The notes beneath the pieces were generated by a model. That model worked only from the letters and a program-made list of their open reading frames with translations, had not been told where the DNA came from and made no database searches. The translations under genes were made by a program, and so were the position numbers. A DNA stretch of 64,000 nt, from the NCBI GenBank assembly GCA_002682825.1, contig NOKP01000028.1:248001-312000 (forward strand). The letters run 5' to 3'. The stretch is from Neonectria sp. B-13 (Eukaryota > Ascomycota > Sordariomycetes > Hypocreales > Nectriaceae). Shown here one piece after another: positions 13,929-24,403 of the stretch (within the stretch, counting starts at the first letter, position 1; every line of letters begins with the position of its first letter).

Positions 13929-16900
13929 TTACACCTTAGACGGGTCCTCCCTTGGCCGCCTTCGCCACTCGACAAGCCTGCCACACACAATATGCCAATC
14001 CTCCTCCTTACCTTTGGCAGATTCCTTCGTCTCGGTTCGCTCCTTCTCCTTGTCTTTAGGGCTTCCCGCTCCGTCCTTCGAGCGTCCTTCTCCATCAGCG
14101 TCTCGATTGATCTCTCTCAGCCATAAGATGTACAGAAGGGGGAGTGCAAGGGCCGCTGAGACAAGAACTTGAGAAAAGACAGTAAGCAACAAGTTTAGTC
14201 AATAGCATTTCACGACGAGAAAGGCCTTACAAATAATGAGGAATGCCCAATATGGGGCCTTGCGAAAAGAGTCAACATCCAAGGCAAAGAGGGATGACAG
14301 AAAAGATGAAGGTAACTGGGCGACGCTTGTTACTTGTAAATCCTATTCAGGTGATGACCAGGAACACCTACGAAGAACGCCGTGATAGCGGTGAAAACCA
14401 TGAGCGTCCGGCCTTGCTGAACGCTCTCTCTCGCTTGCTTGTTGGCGACTTTTCCCTGCCGAACGCTTTCTCTCGCTTGCTCGTTGGCGACATTTCCCTG
14501 CCGAACGCTCTCTGTCGCCTGATTGTTGGCGATCTGGCTTTGCTCGAGGGATAGTGTCATTTCAACCTATTAGTGAAAGGTCAGCGAGATCAAGCGTATT
14601 GCCCATGTGCCTCACATTTGACTTGATGCGATCAGCAGACCTGATCATGTCCCCAATATCGCTCATGACATAGCTTTCCCATAGCTCGCTGTCCGCCGAG
14701 GATCCATTTTCTAGCTTCTTCTGAACCCTCACCTGGTGTTTTGCGATTGCTTGGAGCATTTGAAGCTCGTCGCGGATGTCTCTGATTTCAGCTGAAAGTC
14801 TTGCGGCATCCTTGATAGCTTCCTCGATACGCGCGTTCGTGTCCACCTGACCTCCCTTCTTGGGGTCCTCTCCTTTCTTCTCGTGCTCGGTGCTTTCTTC
14901 CACATCTGTCTTGTCTTTCTTTTTCGGCTGCTTCGTTTCTATGCGCTCACAGAAGTCTTCAAATAACCTGGCGTCTTCCCTGGCCTGAGAGATGTTAGAA
15001 GGTTACAACAGTGTCGACGCGTGCAGGTATGAGCGTACAATCTTGTTGATCGAGTCAGAAAAGATCTGACGGATGGAGTGATTGGTCCCGTAAACCGTTG
15101 ACTTTGGTTGTCGGTCGTAGGAATCGACACAGTACTCGACGATGGTCTTGGCCATCTCAAGCGGGGATCGCGACCTAACCTCCCTTCCCTCTGCTCTTGC
15201 TCGCTTTTCGATATGGTCGAGTACATCCGTTAGAAATGGATCTTCAGTTTGGTCGATGGGATGCGTGGTCGCCGTGATCAACCATTCTAAGTGGGAATTA
15301 TCAGCAAAATCTGGTCTCCAACCCTGGGGGGGAGGGGGGTTGTCGACATACTGTGGCCGATTATCCACACCCACAGCTGATTTACCCGAACAAGGGTCCA
15401 ACAAGACTTCTCTGCTACACCTTCCGGGTGTATTCCCTTTGTCACAACCTGATTTTCATTCCTTCTTTGCCGATCCTCCTGTTGCGCGGCGTGTTCTTGG
15501 TCGTCGTGCTGAGCCTCTTGTTGCTGAGCGAGCTTCTGCTGACTCCTGGAAAAATGGTAGAAGGACTCATCAAGAGTCGCCGAGCCATGGATGACCTTGC
15601 CTGTGTAGCACTTTAGCAGGCGATGGTATGCATCGTAAGCTCCTTTTAGGTCGACCTCCTCCAGATCCCTTCCGTCTTTGTCTTCCCCTTCTTTGCTTCC
15701 TTTCTCTCCCTTCTTTTCTTCTTTCTGCGGCTGCTTGTCCCCGAAATCATCACTTCTATTAAGGTCCTGGCCTCTGCGTTGTCTTGTCAATGTGAGATAT
15801 GGTATCTAGACGGAAGATGAGAAATCAAGGACTAACGATGTCTGAGGGAATGCTCACATAAATGGCGTGTAGAAAGCGGTCAGGGCTGTCAACGTTAGAT
15901 TCAGAGGGTTTTACCGGCTGTCCCGCGTGTGTGTTCGCCTGGGGCATTGGCTCAGTGGTGCACAGAGGCTTCATGATCCGCGACTCAGATGTCCGGTCTG
16001 GAATCTGCGACCAGCTGGCTTTGAAGAATGAATTCACTTTAGAAGCCTTCTTCGACTTGGTGGGGTCCCCAACACCTTTAGATGACTGGCTGTTCTTCGA
16101 CTGCGACTCATCCAAGGTTGATGGATCCTCCATCAAGATCCTTTTCAAGAGGTCCTTTAGAACGAATCAGTAAGATCATTTTTTTGATGGATAGTCAAAG
16201 ACATGTATGGCCGTTGTCTTAAACTCGCGACAAGCTCACATTCATCCACATAATCTGGTGAGGCCAGTCAGTTCAACGCTCAATCTGGGGCTCAGTAGGG
16301 CGAGCGAAAACTCACGTTGGTTGCTGGAAGATGAACCCATGTGAATAGACCATCTCCCAGGCGCTCTTCCTGCAGTTTGCAGATCTTTTGAAAGATGTGC
16401 GAGCCTTTAATTGCCTTCATATTTTCCAGTGTCTCCGCTCGCTCTTTCGTGATGCCTGTCGGTCCAGTACGGTAAATGACATCTTGGACGCTGCGGAATT
16501 GGGTGAAGAGAGTCGACTTGTCATCTTTTACCCTGTATTCAATGACAGCTGCCTTCGAGCCCCAGTGCTCCAGGAATTCTTCCTGCTTAGTATCAGCTCT
16601 TGGCCTTTCGAGTTTCTCCTCCTCTCCCGACGTAATGGTTGGAGGAGGATTCCGCAGAATCGCGAGCACCAGGTCCTTGGGGTTTTGTCGAGTTGGACGA
16701 TTTTTTTGTTTGTCAGTGGCCCTCGGGTCCCCTTGTTTCTCTGTTCCTCCCTCCTCTTTCCTTTCTTCCCCTTCTCCCTTAGACTGGGCTTCGCGGCGCG
16801 CTAACTTGCTAGCTGGCTTCGTGTCTTCAAGGCCTTTTTTCTCCTTCCCTGGTTTCTCGACTTTGCTTGATTGATTTTCAGCTTCTTTCAATGCTAACTT

Positions 16901-18715
16901 CCGGGCCTTTTGCGCCCCAAGAGGTTGAGAAGTGGCGAGCAGAAGCCAGAGCACCGAAGGTAGTTCCAGATAGGCTGCCCATTGGATTGCGCTCCAGCTG
17001 TCCGAGTCTTTAGGGGGGATTTTATGCCTGAGGCGCTTCCTCTCTTTGAAGAGCTTCTCTGCGTAATGATGATTCTCTTCGTTCTGAGATGCCCAGAGGA
17101 GCGCCTCGGATTCATCTTCCGAGTCGAACAGCTTTGCGGACCCCTTGCCTATCATCAACTCCAGGATGTCAGCAGGGCATGTTTTGAGTGCCAAGCCCAA
17201 GGCTGTGTCCTCTTCCTGGGTTTTGAGCCTAATTTTACTATCCTTCATCACCTCCAGGATATCAGCAGGGCGTGTTTTGACTGTCAAGTCCAAGGCTATG
17301 TCTTCTTCCTGGGTTTTGAGCCTATTTTTACCATCCTTCATCACCTCCAGGATGTGTTCGTAGGCGCCAAAGTCGCCACTTCTCGCAGCTAGATGCAACG
17401 CTGTTTCTCCTTTGTCGTTCAGAATCCCAGGATCAGCGCCATATTCCAAGAGCCTAACCACCACACGGTACTGGTTTCGCTCTTTCTCATCGGGCGCTTC
17501 ACTTTCTTGCTCTGAAGGCTCAAATGCGTAGTGAAGTGCCGTCTTATCTCCCTCTTCTTCGTCGGCTTGGAGATTACAATCTGCCCCGGCTTCGCAGAGG
17601 CTGTTGACGCATCCGAAATGCCCATTTTGACTTGCCACCATGACTGGGGTTCGCTTATGGCCATCAGTGACGTTGATCTTGACTTCTTCGTAACGTAGCA
17701 GCAGGGAAACAACCTCCCGATGTCCCTGTTGGCTCGCCGCGTATAATGGTGTTTTCCCGTCGTTGTCAGTCACATTTATCCCTGCATGCTCTTTCAGAAG
17801 GACATCAACAACATCATCGTGCCCGTTTCGGCTCGCCGCGTGCAAAGGTGTTTCTCCGTCCTTATCGGTCTGGTTGATGTCGGATCCTCTCTCCAGAAGA
17901 AGGCGAATAACTTCGGTATATCCTTCTTTACTTGCCGCGTGCAACGGTGTCTCCCCGTTGTTGTCGCCCATATTGATGTTGGCTGCGTTCTTTTTCAGGA
18001 GAATTTCGACGACGTCTAGTCTCTCGTATTCGGTTGCTGATCGGATTGGAGACCACCCATCGTTATCAGAGACTTGAGTGTTAGCCCCACTGGATAGAAG
18101 GAACTCGACGACATCCTTGTGGCCTTTCCAGCATGCTTCATCAAGAGGGGTGGCTCCAGAAGACTGTTTGGCCTCGATGTCAGCTCCACGCTGCAGAAGC
18201 AGCTCCGCGGTATCTTTGTGTCCTCTCAAACACGCAAGATGAAGAGGCTGTCGCCCGTCGCTATCGGTCTCAGATAAGAGCGAAGTGGCGGCTGGTGTAT
18301 AGTCCAGCAGCTGTTTGACCGCCCACGACTTGCCGCGGTCAGCTGCCATGTGCATGGCGTTTTGGTCGCCATAATAGTGGGAGCGTTGTTGGGTCTGATC
18401 TTTGTCGAGTTTCTGGAGGATGGCGTTAAGATGGGTTGCATCCTCTTCATCACTGTCCATGTGCTGGATGAACTTTTGCAATTCAGTCCTGTCGTCGCTC
18501 GCCGCCGATGACGATGACGATGAGGATGAGGATGAAGAGCGAGAAGGTGGATCCGGTCTTGGAGATGGTTCCCTGCTAGGGGTCTCGATATCTGGCGGTT
18601 GAGGAGCTGAGAGGAGAGGGTTGATTGGGTCTGAGTCGACTTGGGCCGTCTTGCTACCGAGGGGCTGGCCGTCATCGCCTAGATGGACTAGGCTGAATCT
18701 GTCTTTCTCGGCCAT
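13929..18715 (-). CDS. Ankyrin-repeat protein with C-terminal CorA-like membrane domain, 1433 aa, nine exons
   Basis: Predicted exons in transcript order: 18715-16316, 16254-16240, 16154-15858, 15805-15352, 15286-15039, 14984-14616, 14566-14372, 14315-14231 and 14167-13929 (4302 nt). Residues about 110-540 hold ten or more ankyrin repeats (GETPLHAASRNGHDDVVDVLL and similar). Then comes the conserved region of fungal ankyrin/CorA proteins: FTWVHLPATN-IMWMNDLL, IPYLTLTRQ, TLVRVNQLWVWII. A charged coiled coil follows, then RTLMVFTAITAFFLPSSFLSSLFALD and a second helix LALPLLYILWLRE, matching the two CorA membrane segments. The CorA GMN signature reads ALD here, so Mg2+ selectivity is doubtful. 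The Lys/Glu-rich tail is cytosolic. Exon 2 is only 15 nt but supplies IMWMN exactly where relatives have it. Start at MAEKDRF is preferred; an in-frame codon 78 nt upstream also exists. Confidence 0.82.
14413..14538 (-). repeat. Three 42-bp in-frame repeats in the ankyrin/CorA gene
   Basis: Three consecutive 14-residue units of the type VANEQARESVRQGK sit directly before the first CorA-like membrane helix. The period is 42 bp at the DNA level, with a few substitutions between units. They lengthen the predicted coiled coil that enters the membrane. Confidence 0.75.
17161..17346 (-). repeat. 93-bp tandem duplication within the ankyrin region
   Basis: Two adjacent 93-bp copies (17161-17253 and 17254-17346) encode near-identical 31-residue ankyrin-type units with the cores ILEVMKDGKNRLKTQEED and ILEVMKDSKIRLKTQEED. 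The period is exact (the CCAGGAT word recurs at 17161, 17254 and 17347) and keeps the frame, so this is a recent unit duplication in a surface-forming repeat domain. Confidence 0.85.
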
Positions 18716-20074
18716 TCTTGGGTCAAAAGTATGAATATAATGGAGAACGATATTGTAAAGACCGATGAAGGGGGATTTTCCATAGGTAGGCACGAGAAAA
18801 GAATTTCGGGTTGTCAGGCTCTTGCGCGGGTGGAAGAGACTGGGGGGAAAGAGGGAGCAAGCCCGTTTCTCGGCGCAAGGCGGGCTTCAGCAATCACCCC
18901 AGACCAGGCATCTAAATCGCACTACTCCGTACACTGCTGCTGACTGATCTGCAGCGATATTTCCCATGCTTGGTTCGCTTAGCTAATGTTCGCTTCCATT
19001 TTGCATTTTTCGTGCAGGAGCTGAACGTAGCCTACATAGCGTAGCATCAATATGCCGCAGCATCACCAACATCAACCCCCCCCTGTCCCTGCTGGAAGGG
19101 CCTAACCTTCCTTGCACTTCTGTCATATTTAGATGCCTGGGACTGCTTTGTCACTTAAAAACAGAAGCTTATTGGGTAGTTTGCCCGAGCCTACCGCTTG
19201 ATTACGTGGCATACTCCTGCGGCTGAGGTAAATAAATCTGGACAAGAGAATCAGGCTGTGAGAAACGCGTTGGTGATTGGCTTGGGGCCTCTCTAGCCCT
19301 GGGCATGTACCATATCCGCAAAGATTGCAGCATCGATATCAGAAACGCGTTGACTCGTTTGAGAAACCCATGTGCAAAAAGGGTTAGCCAATGGTGCTTG
19401 CACACCCGGAGGAGTCCTGAGCTCACGGGAGCATTGGATTGGAAAAGACGAGCCAAAATTAAAGCGCTGTCCAATGATAGCCCTATTAAGACAATTTAGG
19501 CCAAATAGACTGGGGTGGGCGGTCGCAAGGGAGACGAATAGCCATCTCAGAATCGGGGTTTGGCAGTGGAATTGAGATGATGCCAGGGCCGCTGGACGGA
19601 ACGGAGAGCCGGGCCCCGGAGCCGGCGGGGCTTGCCCGCTCGGAGTTGACCCCCGACACGGCCGAGGACTTAGATGAAAACATGGAGGACGAAGGCGCGA
19701 ACATAGGCCGAGGAAGAACGTCAATGAGCACATGTAATAATGCCTGAAGAAAACTGGGAAAGGGCTTAATGCTTCAAGATGTGCACCTTTTCAAAAGAAA
19801 ACTCGAATGTGTGTCCCGCAAACCAACACTTAAACTTGGCTCCCTGATCAGAGGAACAATTCGAAATAACGGAATCGGGCGATGATTCTTGTTAACCGAA
19901 ATCGATTATAGTATGCCAATGCTTCGTATTCGCCAGTTTATTATTGTATAATGCAAATTTATGCTTCCCTCGTGATCGCTATGCCCTGCCAATGCTAAAA
20001 CAAACGGCCCCATTATTGATAAACATCCCGCCCCAGTCATTACATATATCATACCAGAAACCCAGTTCTAATGC
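18716..20074. other. Intergenic, no gene seen
   Basis: No family-like frame is present. The left part should carry the promoter of the ankyrin/CorA gene (transcribed leftward), and the right end the 3' region of the PhiA-like gene. A GC-rich patch at about 19590-19700 yields long but low-complexity frames, which I do not accept as genes. Confidence 0.4.
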
Positions 20075-20638
20075 TTACAGCTGCTGAGTGTACTCGCAGC
20101 TGTTGGGGGTGGTAGTCTTGATGGTGCGAACAGTGAAGCCAAGGCAGCCCTTGTTGCCGCCGGGGTTGGCATTGCCAGCATCGACCCAGACGCTCCAAGA
20201 GCCGCCGGCCTTCTTGCTGTTGGGGCAAGCGATGAAGCCGGCACCGTTGAAGCTAAGGTCGCCGCTCTTATCGATCTTCCAGCCCTTGCGCTCGGCCTTG
20301 CTGGGGATGGGCTGGGCGTCGGTGGTGTAGCCCAGAACGCCCTGGCCCATGCCGGAGCGGTCGACGTAGAGCTGCTGAGGGGGGTTGTCGGTCTTGTAGA
20401 GGTAGAGCTCGTCGCCGGCGAGGTTGAAGACGGCGTGGTTGTCGGACTTTTTGTCGCATGAGGCGCCTTGCTTGGCGAGGTTCAGGGAGATGAAGCTCTT
20501 AGATGCTTGGAGGGCGCTGAAGTGGATGGGGCTCGCTGAGCGGAGGGCCATGGCCTCGAATTGAACGGGCTTGCTGGGCGCGGCGGAGACGATGCCGGCG
20601 GCGAGGAGAGGAGTGAGGAGGATAGCCTTGATCTGCAT
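20075..20638 (-). CDS. phiA: PhiA-like secreted cell-wall protein, 187 aa
   Basis: This is an intronless frame with a clear signal peptide (MQIKAILLTPLLAAGIVSA, cleavage about residue 19). The mature protein follows the pattern of Aspergillus PhiA and its many fungal relatives, small cell-wall or secreted proteins needed for proper phialide and conidium formation. Matching segments are FEAMALRSASPIHFSALQAS, GASCDKKSD, YVDRSGMGQGVLGY, a central lysine-rich strand, and a terminal CLGFTVRTI with a closing Cys-containing tail. Four cysteines probably make two disulfides. Length (about 185 aa) is normal for the family. Codon use is strongly biased to C/G-ending codons, consistent with high expression, and a TATA box lies upstream. 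The symbol is given by family resemblance and does not claim orthology of function. Confidence 0.85.
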   Translation of the reverse strand: MQIKAILLTPLLAAGIVSAAPSKPVQFEAMALRSASPIHFSALQASKSFISLNLAKQGASCDKKSDNHAVFNLAGDELYLYKTDNPPQQLYVDRSGMGQGVLGYTTDAQPIPSKAERKGWKIDKSGDLSFNGAGFIACPNSKKAGGSWSVWVDAGNANPGGNKGCLGFTVRTIKTTTPNSCEYTQQL

Positions 20639-20793
20639 GGTGGTTGGTGTTGTGGAGTTGGAGATGTTGCTAGGTGGAAGTTATTTGAGGATTGTAAAGT
20701 TGAGAAAGGCTGTTTGAGTGGATTGAGCTTGTTGAGACAAGATGAGTGTGAGGAGTGATGAGTTGAATGGGTTTGTGTCGTCCCCTTGCATGT

Positions 20794-20801
20794 CTTATAT
20801 A
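20794..20801 (-). promoter_or_regulatory. TATA box of the PhiA-like gene
   Basis: On the minus strand this reads TATATAAG, about 155 bp before the PhiA-like start codon. It is followed by a leader free of long frames, a normal spacing for a strongly expressed fungal secreted-protein gene. Confidence 0.55.
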
Positions 20802-22301
20802 CAGCGCCATCGTCTCCATCTCGTATTCCATGGTGGAGTTGTTTCCTAGAAATTGTCTCAGCTGATGCTATTCCAAGAGACGGCCGTATCCTTGCCTGGC
20901 AGCTTGCCCCGAGCATGTTTCTTCGCCCGGGTCACACGGCAAGCGGCCAGGCCGGTCGATGCCGATCTAGAACTAGGGTTCCCCGTATCCCCGAGACACT
21001 AACCCTAACGGTGCTCAGCCCACGCGAGCACCGGCAGTTCCAGCCTTCGAGTGCTATTCTTAGCATCACTAATCCCTGTTTGACGCAGGTCCGCAATTCT
21101 GGGCGAACCGTGATTGGTGGTGCGGGCGGATGCTGCCGAGGGAGATGGGTTTTGGGTGCTGACATTGGCTGGGCTGGTGAATCAACACCAAACATGTTCA
21201 TGGCTCGACGTCATGAAGATAAGGAGGAGCTATAACAGAATACTTCACGGTAGTTTGGTCGAGGGTGGCTGAGGCACATTGGTCCCTGGAGGCCCTGGCC
21301 AAATAGTTTGGCACGTTGCGTTCCGACTGAGATTTCTTCAGCCACCCACAACGATGGTTCAACCCCGTTTGCACCCGACATCGCCAAAGAGGCTGCCTGT
21401 TAATGGCATTCTATGTGCCACCGCCAGTTAGATGTGGCGCTTGAAGCCGACCTTTGAGCCTCAAGCGGGAGTCTGACGCGACCGGAGCAATAGACACGGT
21501 ACATGCACACTCATAACAAGATGGACGTCGCCCTATTGTATTTGCACAGCCCGAGCTGAAGAATAGATGGGATCTTGGTCCCAAAAGGGGATCCGAGGTT
21601 GACCCTGGTTGGAATTGCCATGACGCTCGTGAGATTTGGAGGGGTTGACGAGACTCCGAGGTTGAGGGGCCAGGAATGGGAACAAGAGCAGCACTGGCTT
21701 GCTGCTCGGCCAAAGGGATGAAGCAGAGCTGATGCGGGCTGATGGGGGGGCGGATGCCCTGATCGGCTCAAAGGATACCAGAGTAATGCATTACACAGCG
21801 AGTTCTGTCATTGCCCTCAAACCAAACTCAAGTGTACCATTAAGACCGTGCAATCAGCCTCCGCATCGCGATAAAGCATTATTGCAAAAGGTCTTCAGAA
21901 TCTTGAGATGTAGCATATCCTGATGCGTTAACTTCTGAGGAATGTAAAACTCCCAGTCTCCTGTCAAGTCCTGACTCAGATATGAAAAAGACCAGGACAC
22001 TGTCCCTTGATCTGGTCCTAAGTAGGGCTTAATGGCATTTCGTGTGGGTTGCCCAGCATCCGGCCTACGTTGAGTACGCGCAGTTGACACAGCGCGCCCA
22101 CTGACAAATGGGGCAAGCGGAATATAACTTAGTAGAGAACCAACCCTCGTGGCAGTGGCACTGAGAGAATGTTAGCAAAAGCTGTCATGGAAAAACTTCA
22201 GATGTGAGTTTTGACATACACACTGCCATAGGACATCTCGCACCCCCCAGGGTTGTGATAATGGGATCTGGCTTCGGCTCATGGGGTTGTTTTGACTAGT
22301 T
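20802..22301. other. Intergenic, no gene seen
   Basis: Short frames on both strands have no family resemblance. The left end is the upstream region of the PhiA-like gene, and the right end is the 3' region of the C2H2 gene. Confidence 0.4.
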
Positions 22302-24118
22302 TCATATCTGTGGCTGTTGGGTAAGTGGAGTTAGGGAGAGGCTCATAGAGACTGACATGTTTTCACTGGCCGTGGTGATAGATGCTTCAGTTGTATGGTC
22401 TTGGTGATGAGGTGGGTATTGGGCTTGTGATGCCGTTGAGCCTGTGAGTGGTTCATATGCCTCTTTTTCTTCTTTTTCCTCCTCTTCCAATTCTTCCTCT
22501 AGTACGTCTTCTGGTTTGTCTTCACTTCCTTCAGTCTCATCACCTTTGTTATCTTCATCACTTGGAAGATGAGGCAGAGCAAACAGAGCTAAATCCTCTT
22601 GGTGGCGACCAACGTGCCGCTGGTAGTGTTTGAGCGACGACAACAATTCGCTGCACAGAGGGCAATTTGCGGAAGTATTCAAAGGCTTTTGTCGCTGGCA
22701 AAGAGTCAGGAGGGTGTCTAGGTGTACTGATTTGAAAGCCTCTGCATGTGCATCTTGTAGATGACGCTTCAAGTCTTCGAGACAAGCAAACGTTCGATCG
22801 CATCCAAGGCCGCAAATCCAGGTTTTCCAATGGTACTCTTGCACGTGGTCTGCCCATTGATACCGCCGTTGGAAGTCCTGACCGGGAGGTACACAGTCGG
22901 GTGAAAGGCAGATATAGGGACGCAAGTCTGCGAACACATGCTTTCTGCGACGAGGTATAAGCACGATATGTTTCAAGTGGGCAGAGACTACACTTACTTC
23001 CACGACTTTCTTGACTTGATGGAGATCATCATGAAGCAGAACGGACATTCCAGAGTCCCATCCTCAGCTGCTTGAGGAAGAGCGGGAATCTTCATTCGCT
23101 CGGCGTTTGTGACCGAAGTAGCAAAAGACGTCTGGGATTGCCCAGCGTCCAAATCATCATCCTCATCCAACAGTGACAAGTGCGCAGTATTCATACCAGC
23201 CTGTTTCAAATGATGCGGAATAGATGAGGCAACAGTACTCTGCAAGGCGTCGTCGCGATCGCAATCAGTCTCCAGGCCACTTGCCAATATCTTGTGATGC
23301 ATTTCTCGATACCTGAAATATTGTCGTCGATGAGAGATAGCCTTGCCGAGCCTCTCGACTACAGGGGCTGCAGCTGTTGAAAATTTAGTGCGTACATGTT
23401 CAACGTCAAACGGCTCAAAGTGAGATGTATCGGTCAAGGACGATTGCTTGAAACTATCGTGAGGAGCCGGGTTCCGAATGGAGACAGAGAGTCTGAAAAG
23501 ACAATTAATATCTTCCACGATGCTGGCAAATATTTGCGACAGCTCAGAGGGTGTTGATAAATCTGGCTCAAAGATGCAGTCATCGTCAGAATAGTCGGAA
23601 TCCACCGCGTCCAGAGATTGCGGTTCCTTTTCCCACGGTGTGGTAATCCCAACGAGGACATCCTTTGCTATCTTGTTTTCAGTTTGCTGGGATGTATATG
23701 AGTAAGATTGCGTCACTTACCATCACCCAACGACTCTGCTAGATCTTGTAGGAGTCTGACGGCCTGATTCCGGATATGGGATGCATCCCGTAGACGATGG
23801 TCAAGCGAGCTTTTGCCTTTTCTATGGGCGCCTATATTTGCGCTCCAAACCTTGAACCTACTCAGTTCATTCTTGACTTTTGGCAGTAGCACATCGTTTG
23901 CGTCATCCCGCTGAGAAAGAGAGCCCTCAAGCGATGGGGTTCTGGCCTCAGCATCAAGCGCGGCAACAAGGTCATCAAACCCTCGTAAACAACACAAGAC
24001 ACTGTCTGCGATGGGTTTCTGTTGCGTACTAAATCAGCCTGCCTAGATCAGTATCTATTGTGGAGTTCCTTACCCTTTTGCCATATGGCGCAGTTGTTTT
24101 GTCCGATAGGCTCATCAT
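22302..24118 (-). CDS. C2H2-type zinc-finger-domain protein of the fungal AcuF-like/NACHT-associated type, 551 aa, four exons
   Basis: Exons in transcript order: 24118-24074, 24018-23721, 23667-22998 and 22944-22302 (1656 nt). The N-terminal half is helical (CLRGFDDLVAALDAEA, IRNQAVRLLQDLAESLG). The centre has the conserved RRQYFRYREMHHKIL, and then LECPFCFMMISIKSRKSWKKHVFADLRPYIC, which opens a row of degenerate zinc fingers. These continue as YQWADHVQEYHWKTWICGLGC, CLEDLKRHLQDAHAE and CPLCSELLSSLKHYQRHVGRH. This layout recurs in a large fungal family often annotated as AcuF-like C2H2 proteins and found beside NLR-type genes. Its biochemical role is not known. The closing stretch is very acidic (EEELEEEEKEEKEAYE). 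It is divergently paired with the DUF7580 gene across 285 bp. The first short exon is the least certain part. Confidence 0.75.
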
Positions 24119-24403
24119 CTGAATATGCGTACGGGTCAGGAAAGACACACTGCGGAGTTTCTAGTACGATAATCGTTGCACCTCACGTTTGATTCTAGAG
24201 ATGACCCCTCAATGATGACGAATTAGCGCAGCAAGCCTCGTCAAGATACACGTGATATGCCTCGAATATTGTTGGCCAGAATTCCCTGCCTGCAGGTAGG
24301 ATCTTCAATAACCCCTCATGGCTTTACCCCGACTTGTCAGCCCAACTGTCTCTTACATATTTCATCTCATCATCGCTCGCTCAATCCTGGATAGCCTGCA
24401 AAC
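24119..24403. promoter_or_regulatory. Shared bidirectional promoter of the C2H2 and DUF7580 genes
   Basis: Only 285 bp separate the two divergent start codons, so both promoters must lie here or overlap. The interval contains no frame of its own. Co-expression of the two genes is an inference from this layout. Confidence 0.5.

Noticed and set aside
19293..19733. 146-residue minus-strand frame in a GC-rich patch
   Set aside because: Proline/serine-rich without domain; typical of chance frames in GC-rich DNA.
21854..22090. Possible extra 3' exon of the C2H2 gene
   Set aside because: The gene already ends in an acidic tail with a stop at 22302, and the downstream frame shows no zinc-finger or family sequence.
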